Shown here: in pieces, positions 49,776 to 59,127 of the stretch
How positions within the stretch are numbered: position 1 is the first letter of the stretch
Layout: the number at the start of each line of letters is the position of its first letter
Assembly: GCA_022071955.1 (NCBI GenBank)
Contig: JAJVIM010000011.1
Span: 242,252-306,251, forward strand
Source of the DNA: Anaerolineae bacterium
GTDB taxonomy: Bacteria; Chloroflexota; Anaerolineae; 4572-78; J111
Direction of reading: 5' to 3'
Length of the DNA stretch: 64,000 nt
The notes under the pieces: generated by a model
Seen by the model: only the letters and a program-made list of their open reading frames with translations
Told to the model about the DNA's origin: nothing
The model's database searches: none
Program-made: the position numbers and the translations under genes

Positions 49776-52472
49776 TTAAGGGCTCCAGATAAATGTGCCG
49801 GCTTCGCTCCGGGGGCTAAGGGGCAAGTCCAAACTACCTGCTGAATTGGCGGTGTTATCCTTGCGAACGGTAATCCACCAATAAAATCTATCGCCGCCAG
49901 CCTGGCCCACGCCAATAGCCCGGGTAATTTGCACCCGCGTATCCTGAGTGCGCAAGCTGCCAGAATAATTGGGCTGGTCGGCAAACAAGTGCATGATGGT
50001 CACATCGTAATATTCATCATCGGCCAATTGCCCAACCGGCTCCCATTCCAAAAACACTTCGGCAAACTGACCGGCAAAAATTGTGTCATCGGGCGGGCCA
50101 ATGAGTTGAGGGCTGGCATATTTGATGCGAACCGGCGGTTCCGGGGTTTCGTCGACGGGTTCAGCCGGGGTTGGCGTTGGAGCCTGCCCCACAACGGCCG
50201 TCGCGTCCGCTACCGGGGCGGCCGGCGGCGGCGCCTGAGTAAACTGAAGCAGCAATTCGGCGCGGCGGGTATTGGCCTCACTGGGGTCATCAACATTGAG
50301 GGCTAAAGCCGCTTCGTAATCTCCGAGCGCGGCGGCAATGGTGGCCGGGGATTCCTGTCGCACCGCTGCCCGGCCCAAATAAGCCTGATAGAGCATTTGC
50401 TTGGCGTTGCCGCCGGCATAATTAGACTCGGCGGCGACAACCGGCGTTAATATTTTGATCAGCGATTCGTAATCTTCCGGCGGCGTAGCCAACGCGTTCA
50501 GATAAGCCTCGGCCCGGCCGGATTGTTCGGCCAAATCGGTTCGGCGCGGACATTGGGTTACGCCGGCCTGAAAATCCTTTTGCGCCGCCGTAACAACCTG
50601 AGCCTGGTCATCATTAGGGCCAATATTGGCCAGCACTTCAATGCCGCGAGCCACATAGGCATCGCAGTACAGTGAAGCTACCCGGCCTTTTTCATATTCC
50701 GGATTTTCGGCCCGAATCTGGTTTAAAACTTCAATCGCTCCGGTCCAATCTGTTGCCGCCAGAGCATCTTCAGCGTTTGTCAGCAGCGCTGCCAGCGGGT
50801 TAGCCGTGGCAGACGGTGCTATATCGGGCGGAGGCGTGGGCGTGGCCACCAGTTCCCGGCGCAGAGAAGCAACATCGGCGTAATCCGGGTCTTCGTTAAA
50901 AATCTGATCGAGTTTAGACAACGCATCACCAATGTTACCGGCTTCCAAAGCGGCTTGTGCTTCGGCATACAGCGTTTTCAGCCGTTCCCGGGCATTATTG
51001 TTACCGGCAACCTGGCTGCTATTGCCAAACATAAAAAAGCTGGCAATGGCAATAACAACAATTCCGGCAGCAACCAGCGCCCAGCGCCACAGACCGCCGG
51101 GCAAGGCTCGGTTGAGCCGGGCAGTGAAACTGGGGTTGCCGTACTGTTTGGCCTGGGCCAGCAAATATTCTACCTGCTCGTAACCGGGCGAGAGCTTTTG
51201 CACTTCGGCAAAGGCCTCTACTGCGCTCGTCCAGCGCTGGGTATCCAGATGAGCTAACCCTTCCTGATAGCGGGTAGCCACAAACTGCTGGGTGTTTTCT
51301 TCTCTAAAGGCGGCGTGGCACTGATCGAGCAGCACCCGGGCATCGTTGTAATCGGGCTGCAATTCGGCAATCACGTTGAAATGATTGATGGCTTCTTCCC
51401 AGCGGCCGTTCTCCATCGCCCGCCGGCCAGATTTATACAGCGACGACAGACGCGCTTCGGCCTCGACCATAGCCAGTTGTTCGGCGATTTCTTCGTTGTC
51501 GGGGTCCAGTTTGGCCGCCTGGCTGAGCAAATCAACCGCCCGCATCCATTCTTTGGTATCGATAGCCTGCAACGCTCGTTCTTGCAGGCTTTCAACCATC
51601 GGCGTTTTATCCACCAGCGCCACCGGCTCGGCCGTGCCGATGTTATCCGGCACCGGCTGGCCGGTGAGCACCGCAGCAATGGCCTGCCGCAGCGCGGTGG
51701 GGTTTTGAAAACGTTCTTCCGGCCGTTTGGCCAGCATCCGGCTTAATAAGGTTTTGACATTGTCGGGAATTTCGCCATCGGGCAGGTCAATGGGCGGCGG
51801 CTCGCTGGTAATGTGCTGGCTAATAATTGACCACGGGCTTTTGGCATCAAACGGGATATTGCCGCTGAGCAGCTCGTACAGCACAATGCCGGCGGAGTAA
51901 ATATCGGAGCGAATATCCACCTCTTCGCCCATCGCCTGCTCCGGCGAGGCGTAGTACGGGCTGCCAATAAAGCCAGACTGGGTTAGCGAGGGCAGGGTGG
52001 GAATCCGGGCAATGCCAAAATCCAGTACTTTGAGCAGCCCGTTTTCGTTGAGCATCATATTTTGGGGTTTGATGTCGCGGTGAACCACGCCGTGGGCATG
52101 GGCGTGTTCCAAAGCCGTGGCGAGCTGGTCAATAACTTCCAGCGCCTTGCGCCAGGCAAAATAACCCCGTTCCTGGAGCGCATCGTGCAAATCCTGGCCT
52201 TCAACATACTCCATCACCAGATAGTGCAGGTCGCGGTCGGCGCCGTAATCCAGCACGCGGACAATGTGCGGGTCGGTCAGGGTGCTGGCCAGTTTGGCTT
52301 CGCGATTAAAACGCTGAATAAAAGAGAGGTCTTCGCCAAATTGAGGGTATAACAGTTTCAGGGCAACCAGTTCGTTCCCTTTGATGTCTTCGGCCAGATA
52401 AACTTTGGCCATTCCACCTGCGCCAATTTCGCGCAGAATTCTATAACGGTTGCCGAGGATGTTCCCAATCAA
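49776..52472 (-). CDS. Ser/Thr protein kinase with TPR repeats and transmembrane segment
   Basis: A protein of 898 residues. Kinase domain about 9-270: GAGGMAKVY, Lys in VALKLLYP, HRDIKPQNMM, DFGIAR, SPEQAM. Cytoplasmic TPR-like helices follow (about 305-445: AIDTKEWMRAVDLLSQAAKLDPDNEE, AMENGRWEEAINHFNVIAELQPDYND), then one membrane helix (about 457-480, WALVAAGIVVIAIASFFMF). More TPR repeats come outside (ALEAGNIGDALSKLDQIFNEDPDYAD, ALAATDWTGAIEVLNQIRAENPEY), then a Pro-rich linker and a C-terminal fibronectin-like sandwich (SPQLIGPPDDTIF, VFLEWEPVG). It is unusual in carrying TPRs on both sides of the membrane. Confidence 0.9.
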   Translation of the reverse strand: MIGNILGNRYRILREIGAGGMAKVYLAEDIKGNELVALKLLYPQFGEDLSFIQRFNREAKLASTLTDPHIVRVLDYGADRDLHYLVMEYVEGQDLHDALQERGYFAWRKALEVIDQLATALEHAHAHGVVHRDIKPQNMMLNENGLLKVLDFGIARIPTLPSLTQSGFIGSPYYASPEQAMGEEVDIRSDIYSAGIVLYELLSGNIPFDAKSPWSIISQHITSEPPPIDLPDGEIPDNVKTLLSRMLAKRPEERFQNPTALRQAIAAVLTGQPVPDNIGTAEPVALVDKTPMVESLQERALQAIDTKEWMRAVDLLSQAAKLDPDNEEIAEQLAMVEAEARLSSLYKSGRRAMENGRWEEAINHFNVIAELQPDYNDARVLLDQCHAAFREENTQQFVATRYQEGLAHLDTQRWTSAVEAFAEVQKLSPGYEQVEYLLAQAKQYGNPSFTARLNRALPGGLWRWALVAAGIVVIAIASFFMFGNSSQVAGNNNARERLKTLYAEAQAALEAGNIGDALSKLDQIFNEDPDYADVASLRRELVATPTPPPDIAPSATANPLAALLTNAEDALAATDWTGAIEVLNQIRAENPEYEKGRVASLYCDAYVARGIEVLANIGPNDDQAQVVTAAQKDFQAGVTQCPRRTDLAEQSGRAEAYLNALATPPEDYESLIKILTPVVAAESNYAGGNAKQMLYQAYLGRAAVRQESPATIAAALGDYEAALALNVDDPSEANTRRAELLLQFTQAPPPAAPVADATAVVGQAPTPTPAEPVDETPEPPVRIKYASPQLIGPPDDTIFAGQFAEVFLEWEPVGQLADDEYYDVTIMHLFADQPNYSGSLRTQDTRVQITRAIGVGQAGGDRFYWWITVRKDNTANSAGSLDLPLSPRSEAGTFIWSP

Positions 52473-52618
52473 GGTTTGCCCCTCTTTACACGGTTCCAGG
52501 TTGTGAATTTAAGGTGTTGTCAGTACAGGATTGAAAGCAAGCAGTTACCACGCGCATTCCCCCGGCATTGATTATACCTCACATCGGTTAAATCAGCCAA
52601 GATAATAAATAACGCCTG

Positions 52619-53608
52619 TTATCTTTGCCATTTGAGTTCCGGCTGCGAGGCCAGCCGCTCCAAGCGCCACTTTACCCCCACCGGATAGCCGACCATTTTG
52701 GCCACATCGCCGGTGATTCTGATGAGGGGCACCCAGCCCGCCGCCTTTAATTTATCCACCGGCGACAGCGACTGCCACTGCCCCACCAGCCGGCGATAGG
52801 GCGTTAAAAACAACCCCGCGCCGCCCAGCAGCGCGCCGCCCAGCCACCACCACGGCGACGCCACCGCCCCCAAAACCAGCAGCAGCGGCAGCGCCGCCAG
52901 GTACGTGCCGTACCGGATGGCGTGCCGTTTGCGAAACAAATCGGCTTTGCCATCACCTCGGGCGTACTGGTAATACTGCTTAAAAAAGGCGCGCAGGTTG
53001 CCGCGTGGCCGAAAATGGGCTACCGCTGCCGGCGCAAACGCAAACGGGCCAACCTCATCGCGCAACCGAAAATCAAAGATCAAATCCTCGCAAAAATCCA
53101 GCCATTCCGGGTAACCGCCCGCCGCCGCCCAGGCCGATTTGAGGAACGCCACCGAACGGCTACTGGGCAAAAACGTGGCCGGATCGATGTCTGTTAGCCC
53201 GGGCAGCACCGTGGCCCCCATCGCCACCTCAAACGCCGAGCACGGATCCGGCACAAAAAAGCCGGAGACCACCGCCGCTGACGCGGGGTTTTCAAACGGT
53301 TTGAGCAGTTCGGCCAGCCAGTTGGGGTCCAGCCGCACCCCGGCGTCGGTGCTGGCGATGATCGGGCCGGCAGCGGCCCGGATGGCCACGTTGCGCCCGC
53401 GGCTGATGTTGGCCCCCGGCGCAACAATCACCCGCAGCGGCAGTTGAGTGAAGCTTTGCAACGTGTCCACCGTATCATCGGTTGAACCGCCATCAACAAA
53501 GATCACCTCATCGGGCCGGCGGGTTTGCGCCGCCAGCGAGTTCAACAGCCCGGTAATGGAGTGGCCCTCATTTAAAACTGTGCAAATAACAGAGACTTTT
53601 AAAGGCAT
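52619..53608 (-). CDS. Family 2 glycosyltransferase
   Basis: The start at 53608 is taken because the homology begins MPLKVSVICTVLNEG; the longer frame to 53713 crosses a promoter-like stretch of the divergent gene. 329 residues. GT-A fold: VSVICTVLNEGHSITGLLNSL, EVIFVDGGSTDDTVD, ISRGRNVAIRAAAGPIIASTDAGVRLDP with the DXD-like Asp pair, and FCEDLIFDFRLRDEVG. Two hydrophobic segments near the C-terminus (LPLLLVLGAVASPWWWLGGALLGG) anchor it at the membrane. It may transfer sugar to a lipid or surface polymer. No strong RBS is seen. Confidence 0.88.
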   Translation of the reverse strand: MPLKVSVICTVLNEGHSITGLLNSLAAQTRRPDEVIFVDGGSTDDTVDTLQSFTQLPLRVIVAPGANISRGRNVAIRAAAGPIIASTDAGVRLDPNWLAELLKPFENPASAAVVSGFFVPDPCSAFEVAMGATVLPGLTDIDPATFLPSSRSVAFLKSAWAAAGGYPEWLDFCEDLIFDFRLRDEVGPFAFAPAAVAHFRPRGNLRAFFKQYYQYARGDGKADLFRKRHAIRYGTYLAALPLLLVLGAVASPWWWLGGALLGGAGLFLTPYRRLVGQWQSLSPVDKLKAAGWVPLIRITGDVAKMVGYPVGVKWRLERLASQPELKWQR

Positions 53609-53730
53609 CGATCTGTTTTTAACTTGACGTAATGTTTTATTGTGGCTACGCGCATTTCTGTGGTATAATGTGTCTACATAAAGTTGGGCATTTATGACAG
53701 GGTACTGGGACAAAAAAAGGTGAAAAACGG

Positions 53731-54708
53731 ATGAAAGCTCGTTACTGGAGTTTAGCTATCGTTCTCATCCTGGTCAACTACATCATCTTTTCGGCGCTGT
53801 TTACGCGCCTGATGCAATCTGACTTTGGCGGAGGGCTGGCCACGCGCACCCCGGTGCCCACCTTTACCCCCGCCCCCGCCGACCCGATTGTGATTGTCCC
53901 TACGCCCATCCCGGTAACACCGCCGCCCACCGCCACCTCAACCCCGGTGGTGGCCAGCGCCGCCGAGGCCAACGCCAGCAGCAGCGAAACACTGCCGTCC
54001 AGCGCGCCGCCGGCCAATTCTGTCCCGCAACCGCAGCTTGTTGCGCCGGGCGCGGTCAACATTCGCTCCGGGCCGGGGCTTAATTATAACGTAATTGGCA
54101 CGCTCAACGCGAATACGGCCATGCCCGTTGTTGGCCGCAACGCCGAGGGCTCGTGGTGGCAAATCAATATGCCCAACGATGTCCGCGGCTGGGTGGCCGG
54201 TTCGGTGGTTAGCGCCAGTAATGTTGAGGGTGTACCCGTGGCCGAAGCGCCGCCTGCGCCGCAACCGGCGCCGGTTGCGGCCCAACCCGCCGCCGAAACC
54301 AGCTCGCCGGCGCCTCCGCCGGAGCCGGAAAAACCCAAATACCAGTACGAACCCACCGGCTGGTACGATGACGGCAACGCCGGGCTAACTCGCTTTTTGG
54401 GCGACATCAAAGATTCCAGTGGTAACCCGGTTAATGGCGTGTTTGTGCAGGCCAGTTGCGGCGACTACTCGACCATCTCGTATCCATCTGGCCCGGTGGG
54501 TTGGGGCAATTACAACGAAAGCGGCGATTGGCCGCCCGGCTTTTACGACATCACTGTGGATACCAAACCGGTACCCTGCCTGTGGACGCTGACCATTGTT
54601 GACACCGACGACCGCAAAACGGTCAAAGCCCGCCTCTCGGAAGCGGTGCCGGTGGAAATTACCGTGGATAAATCTATTATCACGGCCAACTGGAAAAAGA
54701 ACTGGTAA
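53731..54708 (+). CDS. Membrane-anchored SH3-domain protein with C-terminal beta domain
   Basis: A protein of 325 residues. N-terminal helix 6-27 (WSLAIVLILVNYIIFSALF) with no lipobox, then a Thr/Pro linker. Bacterial SH3 domain at about 108-172 (GAVNIRSGPGLNYNVIGTL, WWQINMPNDVRGWVAGSVV). A second Pro/Ala linker leads to a domain of about 110 residues with TRFLGDIKDSSGNPVNGVFVQASCGD, a Cys pair and CLWTLTIVD, looking like a carboxypeptidase-regulatory (CarboxypepD_reg) beta-sandwich. Envelope binding is inferred. An extended -10 promoter TGGTATAAT (53661-53669) lies about 60 bp upstream. Confidence 0.82.
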   Translation: MKARYWSLAIVLILVNYIIFSALFTRLMQSDFGGGLATRTPVPTFTPAPADPIVIVPTPIPVTPPPTATSTPVVASAAEANASSSETLPSSAPPANSVPQPQLVAPGAVNIRSGPGLNYNVIGTLNANTAMPVVGRNAEGSWWQINMPNDVRGWVAGSVVSASNVEGVPVAEAPPAPQPAPVAAQPAAETSSPAPPPEPEKPKYQYEPTGWYDDGNAGLTRFLGDIKDSSGNPVNGVFVQASCGDYSTISYPSGPVGWGNYNESGDWPPGFYDITVDTKPVPCLWTLTIVDTDDRKTVKARLSEAVPVEITVDKSIITANWKKNW

Positions 54709-54724
54709 AGCGGAGCTAATACTT

Positions 54725-57088
54725 TCACTCCACCGCAAACGGCTCACCGAGAGCCGTTTTTGTTTGCACGGTTAACTCCAGCCGATACACCCCCGGCGGC
54801 AGGTTGCTCAAAAAGAAAGTATACTGCCCGCGCCCAATTTCGGCGGGACGCCAGCGGCCGGGCGGATAATCGGCGCTGGTCAACGGCGCGGTAAACTCGA
54901 TGGGAGTTGGCGCGCCATCAGCCGCCAGCAGCCGCACCGTTACCTGATTTTCCGGCGCGGCGCTGTTGGGCTGGCGCTGCCAGTAGGCAGCCAGTTCCAC
55001 CGCGTCGCCGGGGTGCAGCGGCGTGTCCGGCTCGGAGCGATGGCCCAACTTGTAAAAATCGTAGCCCAGCAGCGACACCCCCGGCAACGGCGCATTCAGC
55101 CGGGTTTGCATATGAAATGCCTCGGGCGGCAGCGGCGCAGCGGACGGCGTCACCTCAATTTGGGCCAGTTCGACAAAATCACCGTTGCCGGCTACCGGCA
55201 GGCGCTGCCCGGTCTGGCTGTTGTACAACCCCGCAATCAGCCGGTACTGGCCCGGCGGCGTGCCCGGTTCAATAAAAATGCCGTGCCGGTTATCGGCCAG
55301 ATTGGCCGGAGTCAGCGGCGCGTCGCGCTGGCTGATCACATGATTGGCTCCGTTGAGCAATTGCAAAAACACGGCCAGATTGGCCGGTGAGTCATCGGCC
55401 TGCCAGGCCAGCACCACCTGCACAATATCGCCGGGAACCACCCGCGCCGCTGCCAGCCCAAAACCCGTCAGCCGCAAATTGTCGCCAAAACGGTCAGCCC
55501 GCGGCGCGAGCGCCACATTTTGGGCGGGGCTGGCGTAGCTGACCAGCCGCACATTGCCAAACCACCGGTCGGTGGCCTTGAACGTGTGCGCATCCAGCCA
55601 GCCTTCGATGACGCCGGCGGGGTCGGCCTGCTGCTGCGCCCAATAGACCGCGTAAATTTTGCCGGCGCGCGCGGCAATACCCCGTAATTCGGCCAGGGTG
55701 GCGGCTTCATCCAGCGGGCGCTGGCGCGGCAGCGGAAAAACCGGCGGCTCGGCCGGGCCGGCCGGATAGTAGTAGCCAAACACATCCTGCTGGCCTTCGG
55801 CGTTTAAAATGACGGCGTCGCCGGGGCCGGCCACGGCGCGGATAAATTGGGCGATGGCCCGGTAATCATCGCGGGCAAAAGCGGGGTCGGTGTAGTAATG
55901 AGCCAGCGACACCACCGACGTACTGGCCAGTTGCGCCAGCAGCAGCCCGGCCAGCAGCACGCCCAGCCAGCGCCGGGATACGGCCAAAAACAGTTCTGCG
56001 GCGGATAGCGCCAGCAGCAGCGCCAGCGGCGGCGCGGCCACCACCAGAAATTTCAAAAAAGCCGGGCTGAAAATAGCCGCGGTCAGCAATAGCGGCAGCA
56101 AAAACCAGCCGTACACCAGCAGCAACGCCGGCCCGCGCGCCGACTCGGCCGGGCGCAGCCGGGAAATCTTCAATCCGTAAAACAGGCCGGGCACGGCCAC
56201 CAGCAGCGCCAAAATTAAAATCAGGCTGCTGCGCGAATCAAACGGCCACGACAAGCCCAACAGCAGCGTCGCGGCGATGGTTTGCCAGATAACGCCGAGG
56301 CCGGGCGGAAAATCGTTGCCGGGCCAGGTAGTGAGCTGCCGCCAGGCGGTGGGCAGCCACGGCAGGTACAGCAAAAGCGGGATGAGTTGCAGCAGCAGCC
56401 AGCCGGTGAATAGCGAATGACGAGTAGCGAATGGCGAATGGCGAATGGCGAGTGACGAGTGACGAACGAAATAGAGGAGCGCGGCCAGGTTGACGGCGAT
56501 CAGCACCACCGGGTAGGCGTAGTGGGTGTACAGGCCGACGGTGACGGTGAGAATGTACAGCAGGGATGAAGGATGAATGGTGAAGGCTGAAAATTTGGGG
56601 CCATCGACTGACTGTTGGCCGCTGGCCAGTGACCAGCCACCAATGACAATTGTCAGCAGCACGGTACAGCCGCTCAAAAAAGTGAGCAGCATATACATGC
56701 GCGTTTCCTGCGAGTAGTAAACCAGCAGCGGACTCAGCGCGGCGATCAGCGCGGCCATGTGCGCCACTCCCGGCGAAAAGAGGCGCCGGCCAATCTCCCA
56801 CGTCAGCCAGACCACCCCCACCCCCAGCACCGCCGACAGCGAGCGGAGCGCGACTTCCCCGGAGCCGAAAATGGCCACCCAAATTTTGAGCAGCCAGTAA
56901 TACAGCGGCGGGTGAATATCAAACGCGGTGCGCCGGGCAATTTCGGCAAAAGAGGCGGCGGCGAGCGCCACGCTGTTGCCTTCGTCTGACCAGAGCGACT
57001 GGCAGCCGAGGCAATAGAAACGCAGCGCGGCGGCCAGCAGCAAAATCAGCGCCAATGGCAGGGCCAGTTTGAGGGCTTTGCTACTCAC
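54725..57088 (-). CDS. PMT/GT39-like polyprenyl-sugar glycosyltransferase with C-terminal ectodomain
   Basis: GTG start at 57088 (GGGAG upstream, overlapping the upstream stop by 8 bases) gives 787 residues. GT-C fold: CLGCQSLWSDEGNSVALAAASF with the first-loop catalytic Asp-Glu, FDIHPPLYYWLLKIW, LRSLSAVLGVGVVWL, VYYSQETRMYMLLTF, and about ten membrane helices to residue 400. The external part (about 400-787) is soluble with beta-sandwich segments (DIVQVVLAWQADDSPANLAVFLQL, VELAAYWQRQPN). Two heptamer microsatellites have invaded the coding sequence (about residues 155-180 and 215-240) without breaking the frame. Coupled to the glycosidase-like gene upstream, it may decorate surface glycans. 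Confidence 0.87.
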   Translation of the reverse strand: MSSKALKLALPLALILLLAAALRFYCLGCQSLWSDEGNSVALAAASFAEIARRTAFDIHPPLYYWLLKIWVAIFGSGEVALRSLSAVLGVGVVWLTWEIGRRLFSPGVAHMAALIAALSPLLVYYSQETRMYMLLTFLSGCTVLLTIVIGGWSLASGQQSVDGPKFSAFTIHPSSLLYILTVTVGLYTHYAYPVVLIAVNLAALLYFVRHSSLAIRHSPFATRHSLFTGWLLLQLIPLLLYLPWLPTAWRQLTTWPGNDFPPGLGVIWQTIAATLLLGLSWPFDSRSSLILILALLVAVPGLFYGLKISRLRPAESARGPALLLVYGWFLLPLLLTAAIFSPAFLKFLVVAAPPLALLLALSAAELFLAVSRRWLGVLLAGLLLAQLASTSVVSLAHYYTDPAFARDDYRAIAQFIRAVAGPGDAVILNAEGQQDVFGYYYPAGPAEPPVFPLPRQRPLDEAATLAELRGIAARAGKIYAVYWAQQQADPAGVIEGWLDAHTFKATDRWFGNVRLVSYASPAQNVALAPRADRFGDNLRLTGFGLAAARVVPGDIVQVVLAWQADDSPANLAVFLQLLNGANHVISQRDAPLTPANLADNRHGIFIEPGTPPGQYRLIAGLYNSQTGQRLPVAGNGDFVELAQIEVTPSAAPLPPEAFHMQTRLNAPLPGVSLLGYDFYKLGHRSEPDTPLHPGDAVELAAYWQRQPNSAAPENQVTVRLLAADGAPTPIEFTAPLTSADYPPGRWRPAEIGRGQYTFFLSNLPPGVYRLELTVQTKTALGEPFAVE
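56408..56591. repeat. Heptamer microsatellites inside the GT39-like coding sequence
   Basis: Eight heptamers of the form GARTRRC (GAATAGC, GAATGAC, GAGTAGC, GAATGGC x3, GAGTGAC x2) at 56408-56463, encoding a 7-residue periodic stretch RHSSLAI/RHSPFAT/RHSLFTG. A second set of four (GGATGAA x2, TGGTGAA, GGCTGAA) is at 56564-56591. Confidence 0.85.
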
Positions 57089-58751
57089 CCCACACTCCCT
57101 GCACCGCCGGCTCAACCACAAAACCGGTCAGCGTCACCGGCCCGGCCAGCACGTCCAGCGAGACCCGGTGCTCGGCCAGCGGCAGGTTTTGGGCCACTAC
57201 CTGCGGCGAGCCGGTCAGCGCGAGTTCAACCGGGCTTGAGTCATCAATTTGAACCCGCAACCGGCCCGAACCGCCGGCCGTGTGCAACGTCAAACTGCGC
57301 CCGGAAAAAGTGAACGCCGCCGAGTCGCCGGGCCGGGTGGACTGCCGCGCCGCGCCAAATTTGGCGGCGGTGGCTGGCACGGTTTGCCAGCTACCGGCGT
57401 AACTGACAGCCCAGTGATCGGCCTGATGCCAGCCGCCAAACATCACCGGCGGCCGGTTGGCCTGCCGGCTGATGGCCTCGTACACGGGCAGCGGCGTAAA
57501 ATCCGGCTCGATCATACGGAAGTAATATTGCGGGTTAACGCCGCGCTCACGCTCATCGGCCTGTTTAAAAAACCAGTAAAAGCCGACGCCGAGCCACGGC
57601 CACTCCTGCTGCATCCGTTGATAGGCCAGCGCGGTATAGCGGGCCTGCTGCTCCAGCGATACCTGGCCGTAGATTGGCGGCAGGCCGGCGTCGGGAGGCA
57701 GGGCGTTCCAGCTCAGCTCGCTCAGCCAGATGGCTTTGTGAGCGTCGCCGTTGCGCACCATCACATCGCGGATGTAGAGCGGCCGCGAAAAGTTGAGCAC
57801 GCGCGGCTGCATACGGCGGTCGGTGGGGCCGCTCCACAGGCCGTAACCCTGCATGGCCAGCACATCAAAGTAGGGGGCCGCGCCGGCGTTGTACATTTGC
57901 TGCAAAAAGAGCACATCGCTGAGGCCGCCGGGGCTAACCACGTTGCCATCGGGGGCGTAGCGGCGCTGGCGGTCCAGTTCGATGGTGGCGGCCAGTGCGC
58001 CCATCACCACAATCGCGTCGGGGTCGGCCTGTTTAACGCGGGTGTAGCCCACTTTCAGCAGCTCGGTGTAGGCCTCCGCGCTGATGGGGTACTCGCCCCA
58101 TTCGGGGTAAATGTTCGGCTCGTTCCAGATTTGGTAGGCCGGGATGCGCCCTTTGTAGCGAGCGGCCACCGCGGTCACAAAATCGCCGTAATCGGCCAGG
58201 TTGTCCGGCGGAGCAAAAGTGCCAACCGTGTCGGTGAGAGCGCGGGTCCAGGTGGGCGGGTTGCTGAGCCGGGCCATAATGCTGATGTCGTATTTATCGG
58301 CCAAATCAACAATCTGGTCGTATTTGGCCCAGGCCGATTGGTACGGCTCGTGGCGGCGGTCTTCAAAATCGCCTTTGCCGTGAATTTCGATGTCTTCCCA
58401 GGGGAACTCCTGCCGAATCCATTTGATGCCCGCTGCGGCGATAAGGCGCATGGCTTCTTCACGTTTGGCCGGTTCCACTTCGGTTTGGAGGAAGGTGTTG
58501 ACGCCGTAGGGGTTCACGTCGGTGTATTGCACCGGCACATCGTTGGCCAGCTCCAGCGGCGGCTGGAGGCGAGTCAGTCCGTACTGGATCACGCCGGAAA
58601 TCTGGGGCAGGGTTGATTCTTCGCCGGTGAGGTTGAACAGCAGCGCCTGCACCCGGCTGCGGTTGAGCAGCAGCAGGCCGGCGGCTAACAACAGCACCAG
58701 CAGCGCGCCGGCCGTCAATTTAAGCTTTGTTTTTTGAGCAAATAAGGGCAT
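57081..58751 (-). CDS. Clan GH-A glycoside hydrolase-like surface protein (GH39-like)
   Basis: A protein of 556 residues with an N-terminal membrane anchor (about 9-29, LKLTAGALLVLLLAAGLLLL). A TIM-barrel of clan A: GVNTFLQTEVEPAKREEAMRLIAAAGIKWIRQEFPWEDI, acid/base Glu in AYQIWNEPNI (about 208), and candidate nucleophile Glu in AIWLSELSWNALP (about 335), both kept. A beta domain follows (about 430-556, FTFSGRSLTLHTAGGSGRLRVQIDDS). Proteins of this type in Chloroflexi are often annotated as cellulase-family or xylosidase; the substrate is unknown. It is translationally coupled to the downstream GT39-like gene, so the two likely act on the same surface glycan. Confidence 0.83.
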   Translation of the reverse strand: MPLFAQKTKLKLTAGALLVLLLAAGLLLLNRSRVQALLFNLTGEESTLPQISGVIQYGLTRLQPPLELANDVPVQYTDVNPYGVNTFLQTEVEPAKREEAMRLIAAAGIKWIRQEFPWEDIEIHGKGDFEDRRHEPYQSAWAKYDQIVDLADKYDISIMARLSNPPTWTRALTDTVGTFAPPDNLADYGDFVTAVAARYKGRIPAYQIWNEPNIYPEWGEYPISAEAYTELLKVGYTRVKQADPDAIVVMGALAATIELDRQRRYAPDGNVVSPGGLSDVLFLQQMYNAGAAPYFDVLAMQGYGLWSGPTDRRMQPRVLNFSRPLYIRDVMVRNGDAHKAIWLSELSWNALPPDAGLPPIYGQVSLEQQARYTALAYQRMQQEWPWLGVGFYWFFKQADERERGVNPQYYFRMIEPDFTPLPVYEAISRQANRPPVMFGGWHQADHWAVSYAGSWQTVPATAAKFGAARQSTRPGDSAAFTFSGRSLTLHTAGGSGRLRVQIDDSSPVELALTGSPQVVAQNLPLAEHRVSLDVLAGPVTLTGFVVEPAVQGVWGE

Positions 58752-58978
58752 CGGCTAAAAACCAAACCGCAATGACCGCCGAGAACGCAAAGAAAGTAAA
58801 CAGTGGGTCTATTGCCGGACGAATTTGGACAATGGCTTCGGCATTTTTCTCAAAAATCTTTGAAACTTTGCGCTCTTTGCGTCTTTGCGGTGAAATCCCT
58901 GAGTCATCATCCGGCTGTGAATTTTACCGGAAGGCCAGCGGGGGAGCAAAAGGCGAGGCGGCGTCTGGGGCCGAAAAC

Positions 58979-59006
58979 TTGCCAAATTAAGGCACGCCGG
59001 TATAAT
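58979..59006 (+). promoter_or_regulatory. Promoter of tRNA-Val
   Basis: TTGCCA (58979-58984), 16-bp spacer, TATAAT (59001-59006), 12 bp before the tRNA. The preceding part of 58752-58978 has only G/A-rich remnants of the CGCAAAG repeat (for example 58879-58898) and no gene. Confidence 0.75.
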
Positions 59007-59017
59007 TGGTATGCTTT

Positions 59018-59091
59018 GGGCGATTAGCTCAGTTGGTTAGAGCGCCTCGCTTACACCGAGGAGGTCACTGGTTCGAGTCCAGTATCGCCCA
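59018..59091 (+). tRNA. trnV: tRNA-Val, anticodon UAC
   Basis: Complete cloverleaf: acceptor GGGCGAT/ATCGCCC, D arm GCTC/GAGC, anticodon stem CCTCG/CGAGG with loop CTTACAC (anticodon TAC), variable AGGTC, T arm ACTGG/CCAGT with TTCGAGT. Discriminator A; CCA is not encoded. Followed by a terminator. Confidence 0.97.
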
Positions 59092-59096
59092 CAGAT

Positions 59097-59127
59097 AACG
59101 CCCGGTCAACTTTGGCCGGGCGTTTTT
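59097..59127. terminator. Terminator shared by tRNA-Val and the convergent glycosyltransferase gene
   Basis: AACGCCCGG (59097-59105) and CCGGGCGTT (59116-59124) then TTTTT. It overlaps the last codons of the minus-strand gene. Confidence 0.88.

Noticed and set aside
57249..58616. 455-codon plus-strand frame opposite the GH-A gene
   Set aside because: Antisense shadow; the minus-strand protein has intact TIM-barrel motifs, signal anchor and coupling to its neighbour.
58752..59017. Plus-strand short frames before tRNA-Val
   Set aside because: Repeat-derived CGCAAAG text; no RBS, and the segment carries the tRNA promoter.
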